The position numbers and the translations under genes are program-made. This document shows positions 34,485 to 43,541 of a stretch of DNA of 64,000 nt, one piece after another. The notes below the pieces were generated by a model. That model saw nothing but the letters and a program-made list of their open reading frames with translations. It ran no database searches and was not told where the DNA came from. How positions within the stretch are numbered: position 1 is the first letter of the stretch; each line of letters begins with the position of its first letter. This DNA comes from Hyphomicrobiales bacterium (GTDB lineage: Bacteria; Pseudomonadota; Alphaproteobacteria; Rhizobiales; Beijerinckiaceae): contig UBZM01000044.1 of NCBI GenBank assembly GCA_900470095.1, forward strand, positions 1-64,000. Direction: 5' to 3'.

Positions 34485-36302
34485 ATGCGGCTAGCTGGGG
34501 TGACAGGCGTGGTGGAGCCAACGGTCTTCGGAACCCTCGGTCGCAACCGTCTGCGCCGCAACGCGCGTGCGGTCTGGCTCCGCTTCAGACGGGACCTGCC
34601 ACGGCGGCTGCGCAGCGACGAGATCGCGCTCGTCGTCTTCGCCGGCCTGGTCGGCATCGCGGCCGGCCTGCTCGTCGTTGTGATGGTCGGGGCTTCGAAA
34701 TTCCTGCACCTGTCCTTCTTCGCGACCCATAAGGGCGATGTCAGCGGGGCCGCCCTGGTCGATCCGCTGCGCGCGGTCGCGATCCCTGTTCTGGGTGGGC
34801 TCTTGATGGGGGTGCTCGGCGTGGTGCTGGCTCGCCGCAGGCGAGGCTCCGTCGTCGACCCGATCGAGGCCAATGCGCTGCATGGCGGGCGCCTGTCGCT
34901 TCGGGACAGCCTGATCCTCGTGGTCCAGACGCTGGTCTCGAACGGCTTTGGCGCGTCAGTCGGCATGGAGGCGGGCTATACGCAGGGCGGTGCCGCCTTC
35001 GCCTCCAAGATCGGGCGCCTGCTGCAGGTCCGGCGCGCCGACCTGCGCGTGCTGGTCGGCTGCGGTGCCGCCGGCGCGATCGCCGCAGCCTTCGACGCGC
35101 CGCTGACCGGCGCCTTCTACGCCTTCGAGCTCATCATCGCGACCTACACCGTCGCAATGCTCGCCCCAGTCGTCGTCGCATCGCTCTGCGCCATCGGCGT
35201 GACCCGGCTCTTCCTGACGCCGATGCCGTTCCAGGTCGATATCACCGCGCCGCTCACCGGGCAGGACTATGTCCTCGTGATGGTGATGGGGGCACTCTGC
35301 GCCGGCCTCGGCATCCTGCTGATGCGGGGCGTATCGCTGGCCGAATATCTGTTCAGGCAAAGCCGACTGCCGCTCGCCCTGCGTCCCGCCATCGGGGGAC
35401 TGATGGTGGGCCTGCTGGCCCTGCTGACGCCGACCGTCCTGTCCTCGGGACACAGTGCGCTGCATGTCGGCTTTGCCGCCGACTACACGGCGGCCTTCCT
35501 CCTGACCGTGATCCTGCTGAAATCGGTCGCCTCGGCGGTCTCGATCGGTTCCGGCTTTCGCGGCGGCCTGTTCTTCGCCTCGCTCTTCATCGGCGCCATG
35601 TTCGGCAAGCTGATGGCTCTGGGCTGGACCGCCGGGTTCGGGATTCCGGCCGCTTCGACGGTCTTCGCCGTCGTCGGCATGAGCGCGATGGCAACCGCGG
35701 TCGTCGGTGGGCCGCTGACCATGGCCCTCCTCGCCCTGGAGACGACGGGCAGCCTGCCGCTCACGGTGGCGGTGCTCGCCGCCTCGGTCGTCTCCTCGAT
35801 CACGGTGCGCCGCACCTTCGGCTATTCCTTCGCGACCTGGCGCTTCCACCTGCGCGGCGAGGCCATCCGCAGCGCGGCCGATATCGGTTGGGTTCGCGAC
35901 CTCGCCGTCGGGCGCATGATGCGCCGGGACGTTCGGACGGTCGCGGAAGGCACATCCCTCGAAGGTTTCCGCCGCACCTTCCCGCTGGGCGCGAACCAAC
36001 GCGCCGTGCTGGTCGACGGACAGGGGCGCTATGCCGGCCTGGTGCTGGTATCCGAGGCCTATGGCGCCGATCTGGAGATCGGCACGATCGCCGAGCTCGC
36101 CCGCAATCAGAAGGACGTCCTGCTGCCCTCGATGAACATCCGCGAGGCTGCGGCGCTGTTCGCGGCATCGCAGAGCGAAGAACTTGCCGTCGTCGATAGC
36201 CGCGAGACGCTGCAAGTCATCGGCCTGCTCACCGAGCAATTCGCCCTGCGCCGCTACAATGCGGAACTCGATCGCCAAAGCCGCGACCTGACGGGCGGCT
36301 GA
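34485..36302 (+). CDS. ClC-family chloride channel/antiporter with CBS domains
   Basis: A 605-residue membrane protein. The ClC core (about residues 40-430) retains the gating-glutamate region (SVGMEAGYTQ) and the GSGFRGGLFFASLFIG block. The canonical GSGIP selectivity motif is replaced by DPIEANALHGG, and GREGP by GMEAG. Two CBS-like motifs follow (VGRMMRRDVRTVAEG and later). The start is uncertain: ATG at 34485, GTG at 34470 and GTG at 34500 are in frame, none with a good ribosome site. It stands alone on its strand. Confidence 0.88.
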   Translation: MRLAGVTGVVEPTVFGTLGRNRLRRNARAVWLRFRRDLPRRLRSDEIALVVFAGLVGIAAGLLVVVMVGASKFLHLSFFATHKGDVSGAALVDPLRAVAIPVLGGLLMGVLGVVLARRRRGSVVDPIEANALHGGRLSLRDSLILVVQTLVSNGFGASVGMEAGYTQGGAAFASKIGRLLQVRRADLRVLVGCGAAGAIAAAFDAPLTGAFYAFELIIATYTVAMLAPVVVASLCAIGVTRLFLTPMPFQVDITAPLTGQDYVLVMVMGALCAGLGILLMRGVSLAEYLFRQSRLPLALRPAIGGLMVGLLALLTPTVLSSGHSALHVGFAADYTAAFLLTVILLKSVASAVSIGSGFRGGLFFASLFIGAMFGKLMALGWTAGFGIPAASTVFAVVGMSAMATAVVGGPLTMALLALETTGSLPLTVAVLAASVVSSITVRRTFGYSFATWRFHLRGEAIRSAADIGWVRDLAVGRMMRRDVRTVAEGTSLEGFRRTFPLGANQRAVLVDGQGRYAGLVLVSEAYGADLEIGTIAELARNQKDVLLPSMNIREAAALFAASQSEELAVVDSRETLQVIGLLTEQFALRRYNAELDRQSRDLTGG

Positions 36303-36369
36303 GCCCGAGCTGACCGGGGTGCTCCAGACATTCCAGTGCCGCGATCGCGGGCTCTAACCCCCAGACGTC

Positions 36370-36394
36370 GGCCGCCAAACCTGGCGGCCGTTTC
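36370..36394 (+). terminator. Intrinsic terminator after the ClC gene
   Basis: GGCCGCCA-AACC-TGGCGGCC is a perfect eight-base stem with a four-base loop, followed by GTTT. It sits about 70 bases past the stop codon. Confidence 0.65.
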
Positions 36395-36412
36395 GCCCTG
36401 CTTGGACGCAAG

Positions 36413-36445
36413 GACAGGCCGAAGCCGGGTGGGCCTCGGCCTGTC
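36413..36445 (-). terminator. Hairpin after the membrane protein gene at 36458
   Basis: GACAGGCCGA and TCGGCCTGTC form perfect 10-base arms with a 13-base loop. It lies 13 bases beyond the minus-strand stop codon and faces the ClC terminator. No T-run is present. Confidence 0.45.
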
Positions 36446-36457
36446 GGAACGCCTGGA

Positions 36458-37339
36458 TCAGAGGCGGCGCCGGCCCCAGCCCGGCATTTCGCGCTGTTCG
36501 TCACGGTGGCTGCCTCCCAGCACGGCCCCGAACCAGCCAGCGGCTGCACCGACGAGAAGCACGGCGGCCGTCAGGAAGGCCGAGATGATGCCGACCTTCC
36601 GCGCCCTTTCGGCGGCCTGCTTCGCCGTCTCCTTCGCCTGGTTCAGCTTTGCCAGTGCGTCGTCGACCCGCTTTTCAGCCTCGGGCTTGCCGACCCCGGC
36701 ACGGCTTGCCATGCGGGTCGCGATATAGTCACGGTCCGCCGGATCGAGCGTGCCGCTCACCATCGCCGTCGACATCAGCCGGCTCAGTTCCGAGCGCTCT
36801 TCAGGCGTCACCGGCGCACCGGCGCCGGGCGCCCGCAGGATGCCATCGAGGGCCGAGCCGAGCGGATCCGGTTGCAGCTTCAGGAGCGAAGCCGCCCCCG
36901 AGGTCGCCGCGGCCGCGCCTTCCAGGGCTGTGCGGCCCGCGCCGACAGCCGATGACGTCGCGATGAAAGCCAACAGCAGAGCCCCCGTCGCCCAGACCAG
37001 GAGGCCATGGGCTCCGTCCCGCATCTCTCTTTCATGAGGGGTGGCATCGGGAACGGGACGCCGCATCCGCCCGGCCACATATCCGCCCGCTATGCAGGCG
37101 GAGACGGTGATCCAGAGCGCCCATAGCGCTGCAACGATGCCCAGCACCAGGAATGAAGAGCTGCGCGACGGCTCGGCGGAAACCAGGGAAAGCCCAATCG
37201 CCGAACCGAAGGCCGTCATGATCGAGGAGATGGCGGCTGCCAGCACCGCTCCCCCCAGAATGGGAGCCCATTCCAGATAGGAGGACGGAGCGGGCGCGAC
37301 CGCGATCGAGACATCGGTTTCAGTGGGAAGAACAGCCAT
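36458..37339 (-). CDS. Membrane protein of unknown function
   Basis: A 293-residue protein. It has three hydrophobic segments in the first half (about 25-50, 62-87, 113-133), a soluble middle with a charged helix rich in Lys, Ala and Gln (about 215-245, probably coiled coil) and a last membrane segment (250-272). I know no function. GAGGAGGCGAGA precedes the ATG. It forms a two-gene unit with the 24-residue membrane peptide 12 bases upstream. Its position next to ClC and stress-type small genes gives no firm clue. Confidence 0.75.
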   Translation of the reverse strand: MAVLPTETDVSIAVAPAPSSYLEWAPILGGAVLAAAISSIMTAFGSAIGLSLVSAEPSRSSSFLVLGIVAALWALWITVSACIAGGYVAGRMRRPVPDATPHEREMRDGAHGLLVWATGALLLAFIATSSAVGAGRTALEGAAAATSGAASLLKLQPDPLGSALDGILRAPGAGAPVTPEERSELSRLMSTAMVSGTLDPADRDYIATRMASRAGVGKPEAEKRVDDALAKLNQAKETAKQAAERARKVGIISAFLTAAVLLVGAAAGWFGAVLGGSHRDEQREMPGWGRRRL

Positions 37340-37351
37340 TCTCGCCTCCTC

Positions 37352-37426
37352 TCAACGCAGACCAAGGAACGAGAGGATGGCCATGACCACCACGATCAGC
37401 CCCACGAGATAGATGATACCGTCCAT
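37352..37426 (-). CDS. 24-residue single-span membrane peptide
   Basis: The peptide is MDG followed by an unbroken hydrophobic stretch (IIYLVGLIVVVMAILSF) and GLR. AGGAGGAGGGGCA directly precedes the ATG, an excellent ribosome site. Such conserved micro-membrane proteins are often missed in annotation. It lies 12 bases before the 293-residue membrane protein and may be its partner. Confidence 0.7.
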   Translation of the reverse strand: MDGIIYLVGLIVVVMAILSFLGLR

Positions 37427-37669
37427 TGCCCCCTCCTCCTGATTGCCCGTGGCCAGCGCCACGACCGAGCAACATCTGATGAGGCATTCGGTTCCCTGGG
37501 CTCCCGGGCGGGACGGGCAGGAATCGGGCGAACGGGATGCCCGACCGGCTCCGCTCAGGGAGTGGGGCGCGTCAGACGACGCCATCGAACCAACCGCGGA
37601 AATCCTCGCAGTCGCCGCACCTCAGTCAAAGCCGAGATCGCAATGGCGGGGCTTCGCCGTCACCGCAGA

Positions 37670-38128
37670 TCAGCGCTTCTTCACGGCGCGTCCGGGGTCG
37701 AGTGCGCTCGGTGAGCTGGAAGGCTTTGGATCGCCGCTTGCTGGTGCAGGGACGGTCTCATCCTGCGCCGGTTTGGCCCCGTCGTCTTTCGGTATGCCTT
37801 TCCCCGGCCTTGGGCGGCTATCGCTTGTGCGCCCGGCCTGCCCCGTCGGGTTGGTGTGTTTTGCATTCATGTCAGCCTCCGCGGTTGTCCAGGATTCGAC
37901 CCATTCACCTGAAAGTTCCATGCTCGCGCGATACACGACGCCACCATCTTCCCGGCGAACGGTCACGGTGAACAATCGATGGTCGCCGTTTGGCATCACC
38001 GCGCGCGCCATATCGGGCAAGGCGTCCAAGGCCGATCGCCGCGCCTCGCCGTCACTGGGAAGCTCGATTCCATCCTCGTCGTTCTCGACGAAGTCACCAT
38101 CCGTGCTGTCGAAGAAATAACGGGTCAT
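37670..38128 (-). CDS. DUF6894-type protein with disordered tail
   Basis: The first 80 residues (MTRYFFDSTDGDFVEND, ALPDMARAVMPNGD, VYRASMELSGEW) match the small DUF6894 domain common in Hyphomicrobiales, whose function is unknown. The last 70 residues are Pro, Lys, Asp and Ser rich and probably disordered, an unusual extension. I start at the family-typical ATG (152 residues); another ATG at 38188 with GGGGGAA upstream would add 20 residues. Confidence 0.75.
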   Translation of the reverse strand: MTRYFFDSTDGDFVENDEDGIELPSDGEARRSALDALPDMARAVMPNGDHRLFTVTVRREDGGVVYRASMELSGEWVESWTTAEADMNAKHTNPTGQAGRTSDSRPRPGKGIPKDDGAKPAQDETVPAPASGDPKPSSSPSALDPGRAVKKR

Positions 38129-38488
38129 GTTCAGTGCCGCCTCACGGGAGACAGGGCGCCTCCCACTGGCAAACGTGTCTGACGGCATCGCGTTCCCCCG
38201 GTCAGCACAAGTCCCCGTACAATCGCCCAAGCCGCATTCGAGCTCGCAGGCGGTCGGCCTTGAACAGAGGCCGTCCGGCCCCAGTGCGCAGGCTGCGACC
38301 GGCAGATGCCGGTCTTTCCAGGTGGTCGGCAGGGGAAGATCGCTCGACTGCTCGCAGAGGCCCTGCTCGCCCCTAGCCCGATCGCCTCGCGCGGTTCTCG
38401 AATCCGACCGGCTCTCAATGAAAATGCCCGCCGCCCCTTTCGGAGCGGCGGGCAAAACTCGGCGACCACGGTCGCTGGATCTAAGACG
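38129..38488. other. Intergenic stretch without a supported gene
   Basis: About 360 bases contain only unsupported short ORFs plus, at 38428-38457, the terminator of the small lipoprotein gene. Confidence 0.5.
38428..38457 (-). terminator. Intrinsic terminator of the small lipoprotein gene
   Basis: On the minus strand GCCCGCCGCTCC-GAAA-GGGGCGGCGGGC forms a long GC-rich stem followed by ATTTTC. It lies about 30 bases past the stop at 38489. Confidence 0.7.
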
Positions 38489-38620
38489 TCAGCCCTTGGT
38501 CACGATCGGCGAAGCCACCGGCGGCGGGGCTTTACCCTTGCCCTTGCCATACATATCGGCGGCACAGCCCCCAATACCCATCAGCCCCACAGAAACGGCC
38601 AGAACCAGTATGGTTTTCAT
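38489..38620 (-). CDS. Small lipoprotein of unknown function
   Basis: A 43-residue product with a short signal peptide ending in the lipobox GIGGC (Cys19) and a mature tail containing the lysine-glycine run YGKGKGKAPPP. GAGGGATAACCGAT precedes the ATG. The own terminator suggests a single-gene transcript. Size and type recall small envelope-stress lipoproteins, but I know no named family. Confidence 0.75.
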   Translation of the reverse strand: MKTILVLAVSVGLMGIGGCAADMYGKGKGKAPPPVASPIVTKG

Positions 38621-38740
38621 ATCGGTTATCCCTCGTTGCCAGGACGACGACGCCGCCCATTCGATGCCGTGTGACGGAGGGGAAACTACCATCTCCCCGA
38701 TCGGTTCCATCGATTGAGGAAGTTATCGGGTGAAGGTTAA

Positions 38741-38841
38741 CGAAAAAGACTCACCACCTCCTTGGAGATCGCGGGCCAGTTCCTGGGAATTCTCGCTGAT
38801 CACTATTGAACGAGCAGACCCGTCTCCGGTTCCCGACTGGC
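38741..38841 (+). repeat. Second dispersed intergenic repeat, copy C
   Basis: About 100 bases match 51805-51906 at roughly three of four positions, best over CAGTTC-TGGGAAT-CTCGC-GAT-ACT and ending in GGTTCCCGA. No ORF is shared. Confidence 0.7.
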
Positions 38842-38866
38842 TCTCGGCGCCCCCTCGCCCATCAGC

Positions 38867-40213
38867 CTAGGCGAGCAGAGTGCGCATATCGGTGATGCCT
38901 TCGAGATTTCGTATATCGCCCAGCAATTTCGATGGTTCTGCCGATAGAGTGCCTGCAAGCCTCAGGAATTTCGCGTCGAATTCCGCTGCGGTCATCGGAT
39001 CGCTCGGCGCGCCGCGGAAATCCTTGCGGGTGCCGTGGAACTCCGCCTGGTTCTTTAGGATGACGGTCATCCGGGTGGCCCAGCCTGATCCCGGTTGAAG
39101 GCTCTCCTCGTTCAGCGTCACCTGGACCTTTTGTGCCAGGGCCGCGATCTTCGCATCCTCGTGAGGGTTGTTCAGGAAGGAATTCGGATCGCTCGGGTCG
39201 CGATAGGCTGCGGTCGCCAGACAGAACGGCAAGCTGTACTGCACCGTCGTGATGTCATGAGCCCTGGTGAGATTGTGGTGGCTCAGCACCTTTTCGCTGC
39301 TCGCGACTTTGATCTGCGCGATGTCGTCCCCCGCGAAGCCATGCTGCTGCTTGAGTTCGACCAGCGTGCGGACAGGCGTATGGGCGGTGATATGGCAGGG
39401 GTAGCACTTGGTGCAGATGCGCGCGGTCTCCCAGGTCTCGCCCAGGCCGCGCAGCAACTCCTCAAGCTTCGGGGCGCGCGTAAAGGCTTCGAAGAAGCCG
39501 AACTTGCCCTCCAGGATGACGTCGGGCCCGCTAAAGCCAGCGGCCGCGAGGCGCGCGGCCATCACGCCGCCTTCGGAGGCGCGGCCGGTATGCAGCCTTT
39601 TGATCATGCCGCCATTGCCCGCCTTCGAGAAGGCGAGCAGACCGGAGCAGAGCGAGCCGGCGATGCCGAACGCGGCATTCATCTGCTGCGCGTTCAGGCC
39701 CAGCAGGCGCCCGGCCGCGATGGCCGAGCCGAAGGTCCCGGTCAGCCCGGGCGAATGGAAGCCGAGCTTCTCGGCGGTATTGTCGGCCGCGATGCCGATC
39801 CGCGACATGACCTCCGAGGCCGCGACAAAGGCCGCCAGAACGTCGCGGCCGTTGGCCCCCACCTCCTCGGCGACGGCGATCAGGGAGGGGACGATCGTCG
39901 ATCCCGAATGCACGCCGGCGCTCGGCTGACGCAGGTTGTCCATCTCGAAGGCGTGAGCCAGCGTGCCGTTGGCGAGCGCTGCGAAGGGGGTGCTGACCTT
40001 GTAGTCGGTGCCGATGATCGTGCTCGTGCCGCCGCTTCCGTAGAGCCTGGCATAATCGATGACGATGCGGCTCCACGGCAGCGTCGAGCCGAAGGTCATC
40101 ACCCCGACCGAGTCGATGATGGCGTTGCGTGCGGCTTCGACGATGGCTGCCGGAATGTCGTCATAGGAGAGGCGAATGGCGAACTCGGCGAGATCGCGAC
40201 TGGGGGACGTCAT
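38867..40213 (-). CDS. MmgE/PrpD family protein
   Basis: A 448-residue protein of the 2-methylcitrate dehydratase/aconitate decarboxylase superfamily. It starts with LAEFAIRLSYDDIP, has the conserved block ANGTLAHAFEMDNLRQPSAGVHSGS, and CYPCHITAHTPV in the middle. The substrate is probably a tri- or dicarboxylate with a branched or methylated backbone. It lies downstream of tctCBA on the same strand, so the transporter likely supplies its substrate. Confidence 0.88.
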   Translation of the reverse strand: MTSPSRDLAEFAIRLSYDDIPAAIVEAARNAIIDSVGVMTFGSTLPWSRIVIDYARLYGSGGTSTIIGTDYKVSTPFAALANGTLAHAFEMDNLRQPSAGVHSGSTIVPSLIAVAEEVGANGRDVLAAFVAASEVMSRIGIAADNTAEKLGFHSPGLTGTFGSAIAAGRLLGLNAQQMNAAFGIAGSLCSGLLAFSKAGNGGMIKRLHTGRASEGGVMAARLAAAGFSGPDVILEGKFGFFEAFTRAPKLEELLRGLGETWETARICTKCYPCHITAHTPVRTLVELKQQHGFAGDDIAQIKVASSEKVLSHHNLTRAHDITTVQYSLPFCLATAAYRDPSDPNSFLNNPHEDAKIAALAQKVQVTLNEESLQPGSGWATRMTVILKNQAEFHGTRKDFRGAPSDPMTAAEFDAKFLRLAGTLSAEPSKLLGDIRNLEGITDMRTLLA

Positions 40214-40275
40214 CTAGGGCTCCGTGAAAACATAACGGTCGAGAGCGCCGCATTGCGGCGGTGGGAAGGGTTCGA

Positions 40276-41793
40276 TCAGCTGTGCGGAGCCGATGCCGCC
40301 GCCAGGTTTCGTTTGGCGAAGGCACGGCGCAGCAAGGGCGAGAGCAGGATCACCGCGGCCATGACGAAGAGCACGGCCGAGATCGGGCGCGCCACGAGGA
40401 TCGTCGGGTCGCCGTTCGACATCGACAGCGACTGGCGCAGTGCCCGCTCCATGGCATCGCCGAGGACGAAGCCGAGGATCAGTGGCGATGTCGGGAAGCC
40501 GAGCTTCTGCATCCCGTATCCCATCAGGCCGAACCCGACGAGGATCCCGACATCGACCATGTTGCCCGAGACGCTGTAGGCGCCGACGATCGCAACCCCG
40601 AGGATGATCGGGTAGAGGACATAGAGCGGAATGCGCAGGATATGCGTGAACACCCCGATCAGCGGCAGGTTCATGATCAGCAGCGCGATGTTGCCGACAT
40701 ACATGCTGGCGACGAGGCCCCAGAAGATGTCGGGCTGCTGCGTCATCAGCAGCGGCCCGGGCTTCACGCCCCAGAGGATAAGGGCCGACATCAGGATCGC
40801 CGTCGACGATCCGCCGGGGATGCCGAGCGTCAGCAGCGGCAGCAGCGCGCCGCCCGTGTCGGCATTGTTCGCCCCTTCGGGCGCGGCCAACCCCTCGGGA
40901 ACACCGGTGCCGAAGCGCTCGGGATGACGGGAGACGGCCTTCTCGATGCCATAGGAGACGAAGGAGGCGATCGTGGACCCTGCTCCCGGCAGCACCCCGA
41001 TGATGAAACCGGTGACCGAGCCGTTGAAGAAGGCGAAACGGCAGGCCTTCAGCTCCTCGCGGCTCGGCAGCAGATTGCGCAGCCCTTTCGGGATCTTCAG
41101 CATTTCGACCTTTTCACGTGCCTCGACGCTGAGCAGGATCTCGGCAATCGCGAAGACGCCGATGGCGAGGGACATGAACTCGATGCCGCCGAGCAGCGCG
41201 CTCTGGCCGAAGGTGAAGCGTGCCTGCGCGGTGAAGAGGTCCGTACCGATGCTGGCAAGCCAGAGCCCGACCAGTAGCGCGAGCAGGGTCTTGAGAACGT
41301 CATCGCCAGCGAGAAGCACGACGAGCGACAGCCCCATCACCATCAGGGCGAAATATTCCGGCGAACTGAAGGACAGGGCGAAGGCGGCGATCGGCGGCGC
41401 CAGAAAGCTCAGCAGCACGACCCCGACCGTGCCGGCAATGAAGGAGGAAATCGCGGCAATGCCCAAAGCCGGCCCCGGGCGCCCCTTGCGGGCCATCTCG
41501 TAGCCGTCGAGGCAGGAGATGACCGACGAGGCCTCGCCGGGCATCTTCAGCAGGATCGAGGTCGTCGAGCCGCCGTATTTCGCGCCGTAATAGATTCCGG
41601 CCAGCATGATGATGCCGCCAGTCGGATCCATGTTGAAGGTCATCGGGAGCAGGATCGCGATGGTCGCCGAGGGCCCGAGCCCGGGGATGATGCCGATGAT
41701 CGTGCCCAGGAAGCAGCCGACGAAGCACCACATCAGGTTGGCCGGCATCAAGGCGACGCCGAAGCCATGCATCAGTCCGTAGATTGCGTCCAT
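40276..41793 (-). CDS. tctA: Tripartite tricarboxylate transporter, large membrane subunit TctA
   Basis: A 505-residue protein with about 11 or 12 membrane segments. It has the TctA start ANLMWCFVGCFLGTIIGIIPGLGPSATIAI (residues about 18-47), YYGAKYGGSTTSILLKMPGE, and the repeated segment GVLPGAGSTIASFVSYG. It forms the transport channel of the TctABC system. It follows tctB closely and precedes the MmgE/PrpD gene by 62 bases. Confidence 0.93.
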   Translation of the reverse strand: MDAIYGLMHGFGVALMPANLMWCFVGCFLGTIIGIIPGLGPSATIAILLPMTFNMDPTGGIIMLAGIYYGAKYGGSTTSILLKMPGEASSVISCLDGYEMARKGRPGPALGIAAISSFIAGTVGVVLLSFLAPPIAAFALSFSSPEYFALMVMGLSLVVLLAGDDVLKTLLALLVGLWLASIGTDLFTAQARFTFGQSALLGGIEFMSLAIGVFAIAEILLSVEAREKVEMLKIPKGLRNLLPSREELKACRFAFFNGSVTGFIIGVLPGAGSTIASFVSYGIEKAVSRHPERFGTGVPEGLAAPEGANNADTGGALLPLLTLGIPGGSSTAILMSALILWGVKPGPLLMTQQPDIFWGLVASMYVGNIALLIMNLPLIGVFTHILRIPLYVLYPIILGVAIVGAYSVSGNMVDVGILVGFGLMGYGMQKLGFPTSPLILGFVLGDAMERALRQSLSMSNGDPTILVARPISAVLFVMAAVILLSPLLRRAFAKRNLAAASAPHS

Positions 41794-41796
41794 GTC

Positions 41797-42279
41797 TCAG
41801 CGCCCCTTGAACATGCCGAGGGGAAGATCGACGTCGAGCAACACCTGGAACAGCAAGTAGAGCCCGCCCGTGATCGCGACAGCGGCGACCACGCTCGTGA
41901 TCAGGGGCTTGTGGAAAATCACCTTGATGAGGAAGAAGGCGAACAGGAAGAAACCGCCGAGGAAGCCCAGGAGCATCATCGCGGGAATGCTGGCCGCCAG
42001 GGCCAACCAGGTCGCCATGGCCGCGCGCCGGCCCTCGGGATCGACGGCCGGCTGCTCACCCGCAGCGGTCACTGTCCGCCGCCCGAAGAGGCTGCGGCCG
42101 AGCAGGACGAGCCCCAGCACCAGCATCAGGCCGCCATAGATCAGCGGGAAGAAGGCGGGGCCGGGTCCGGCAGCGCCGTAGACGCCCCAGGGCACCGCGG
42201 CCGTGACGATGTAGATGCTCAGGGCCGTTATGAAGAGCCCCGACAGCAGATCGCCATACGGCGTTTTGCCAGTCATCAT
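41797..42279 (-). CDS. tctB: Tripartite tricarboxylate transporter, small membrane subunit TctB
   Basis: A 160-residue protein with four hydrophobic segments and no other motif, the normal composition of TctB. It lies three bases upstream of tctA. AAGGACTGAC precedes two adjacent ATG codons. Identification rests mainly on size, topology and position between tctC and tctA. Confidence 0.9.
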   Translation of the reverse strand: MMTGKTPYGDLLSGLFITALSIYIVTAAVPWGVYGAAGPGPAFFPLIYGGLMLVLGLVLLGRSLFGRRTVTAAGEQPAVDPEGRRAAMATWLALAASIPAMMLLGFLGGFFLFAFFLIKVIFHKPLITSVVAAVAITGGLYLLFQVLLDVDLPLGMFKGR

Positions 42280-42319
42280 GTCAGTCCTTCTTGGCCACTT
42301 GCGGCCGCGCTCAGCCCTC

Positions 42320-42349
42320 CCGGCGCAGCCACAAGGGCCATTGCGCCGG
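42320..42349 (-). other. Hairpin between tctC and tctB
   Basis: CCGGCGCA and TGCGCCGG form perfect eight-base arms with a 14-base loop that contains GCC/GGC pairing. It lies in the 121-base gap after the solute-binding-protein gene. Confidence 0.5.
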
Positions 42350-42400
42350 CTGGTCAGGCTCTCGTCGCGCTTTGCAGAGGGGGGAAACGGCTCTCGCCGG

Positions 42401-43381
42401 TCAGCGCACGACTTCGATATTCGCGCTCTTCAGCGCGGATTTCGTGCTGTCTCCGAACTTCTCGAGAAAGGCCGCGAGGTCGCCAGCCGCAATGAACGAG
42501 CTCTCCAGCCGCGCCTCGCGGACATATTGCTTCCAGCTCGGCGTCTCGACCAGCCTGGCCAGCAGATTGCGATAGTATTCAGCGGCAGGCTTCGACATGT
42601 TCGGCGGGCCCATGACGCCGCGCGGCTGCAGCGGAATCGGAATGTCGTAGCCGGATTCCCGGATGGTCGGGACATCGGCCGGGAAGGACTCGACACGCTT
42701 GTCGGCGACCTGGGCCAGCGCTCGCAACTTACCGGATTCGATGAAGTCCCCGATCTCAGAGCCATCGAGCACCAGCGTATCGACATGGCCGCCGAGCAGC
42801 GCCGAGATGCGCTCGCCGCCGCCGGGGAACGAGATCAGCGGCCATTGCGCGCCGGTGTTAGCCACCAGCACGTGGCGCAGCATCGCGTCGCGGCCGAGCG
42901 GCGTGCCACCGGCCTGCTTGCGCATGTTCGGCGCGGCCTTGGCCGAGTCGATGAAATCCTTGAGCGATTTGAAGGGCGAGTCCGCGCGCACCATGATCAG
43001 CGCCGGCTCGAAGATCAAATTCGCGATCGGCGTCAGGCCCTGAAGCGAATTCGTCGCATCTTTCTGGACCAGGTAATCCGTCGTCCAGTTACTGGCATAG
43101 ACCGCTAGCGTGTAGTCGTCGCCATCCTTGCTGGTCGTGAAGTTGATCGCATTCGTGCTGCCGCCACCGGTCTTGTTGACGACGACGAAGCGGACCGGAG
43201 CCAGCTTCTCCTTGTCGATGATGTTGATGACGGCCCTGGCGAAGACGTCGGAGCCGGCGCCCGGACCAGTATGCACCACGACGGAAACCGGTTTCCGGGG
43301 GACCCAATCCTGCGCCGCGGCGGGCGCCGCAATGCCGATTGCCACCGCTGCAGCGGCAGCCAGTCTTGTGACAATGTTCAT
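42401..43381 (-). CDS. tctC: Tripartite tricarboxylate transporter, solute-binding protein TctC
   Basis: A 326-residue periplasmic protein with a signal peptide (cleavage near AAAQDW). It has family blocks VVHTGPGAGSDVFAR, NKTGGGSTNAINF and LVLDGSEIGDFIESGKLRALA. These proteins bind citrate, tartrate, terephthalate and many other acids. It is first in the tct operon and divergent from a LysR gene across a clear palindrome. Confidence 0.93.
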   Translation of the reverse strand: MNIVTRLAAAAAVAIGIAAPAAAQDWVPRKPVSVVVHTGPGAGSDVFARAVINIIDKEKLAPVRFVVVNKTGGGSTNAINFTTSKDGDDYTLAVYASNWTTDYLVQKDATNSLQGLTPIANLIFEPALIMVRADSPFKSLKDFIDSAKAAPNMRKQAGGTPLGRDAMLRHVLVANTGAQWPLISFPGGGERISALLGGHVDTLVLDGSEIGDFIESGKLRALAQVADKRVESFPADVPTIRESGYDIPIPLQPRGVMGPPNMSKPAAEYYRNLLARLVETPSWKQYVREARLESSFIAAGDLAAFLEKFGDSTKSALKSANIEVVR

Positions 43382-43541
43382 GTCGTTTCCTTCCCGTATT
43401 GTCGCCAGGCGCCTCGACCGAGCCTGTGCTGCGATCGGGCCTGTGCTTTCTGCGGGGTGCTGGTATCGTGTCGGCGAACCGTCCCCGTCGCAGACTATCT
43501 GCGCGCTGCATCAGCCCTTGTAAAATGCAATGATTCGAGCG

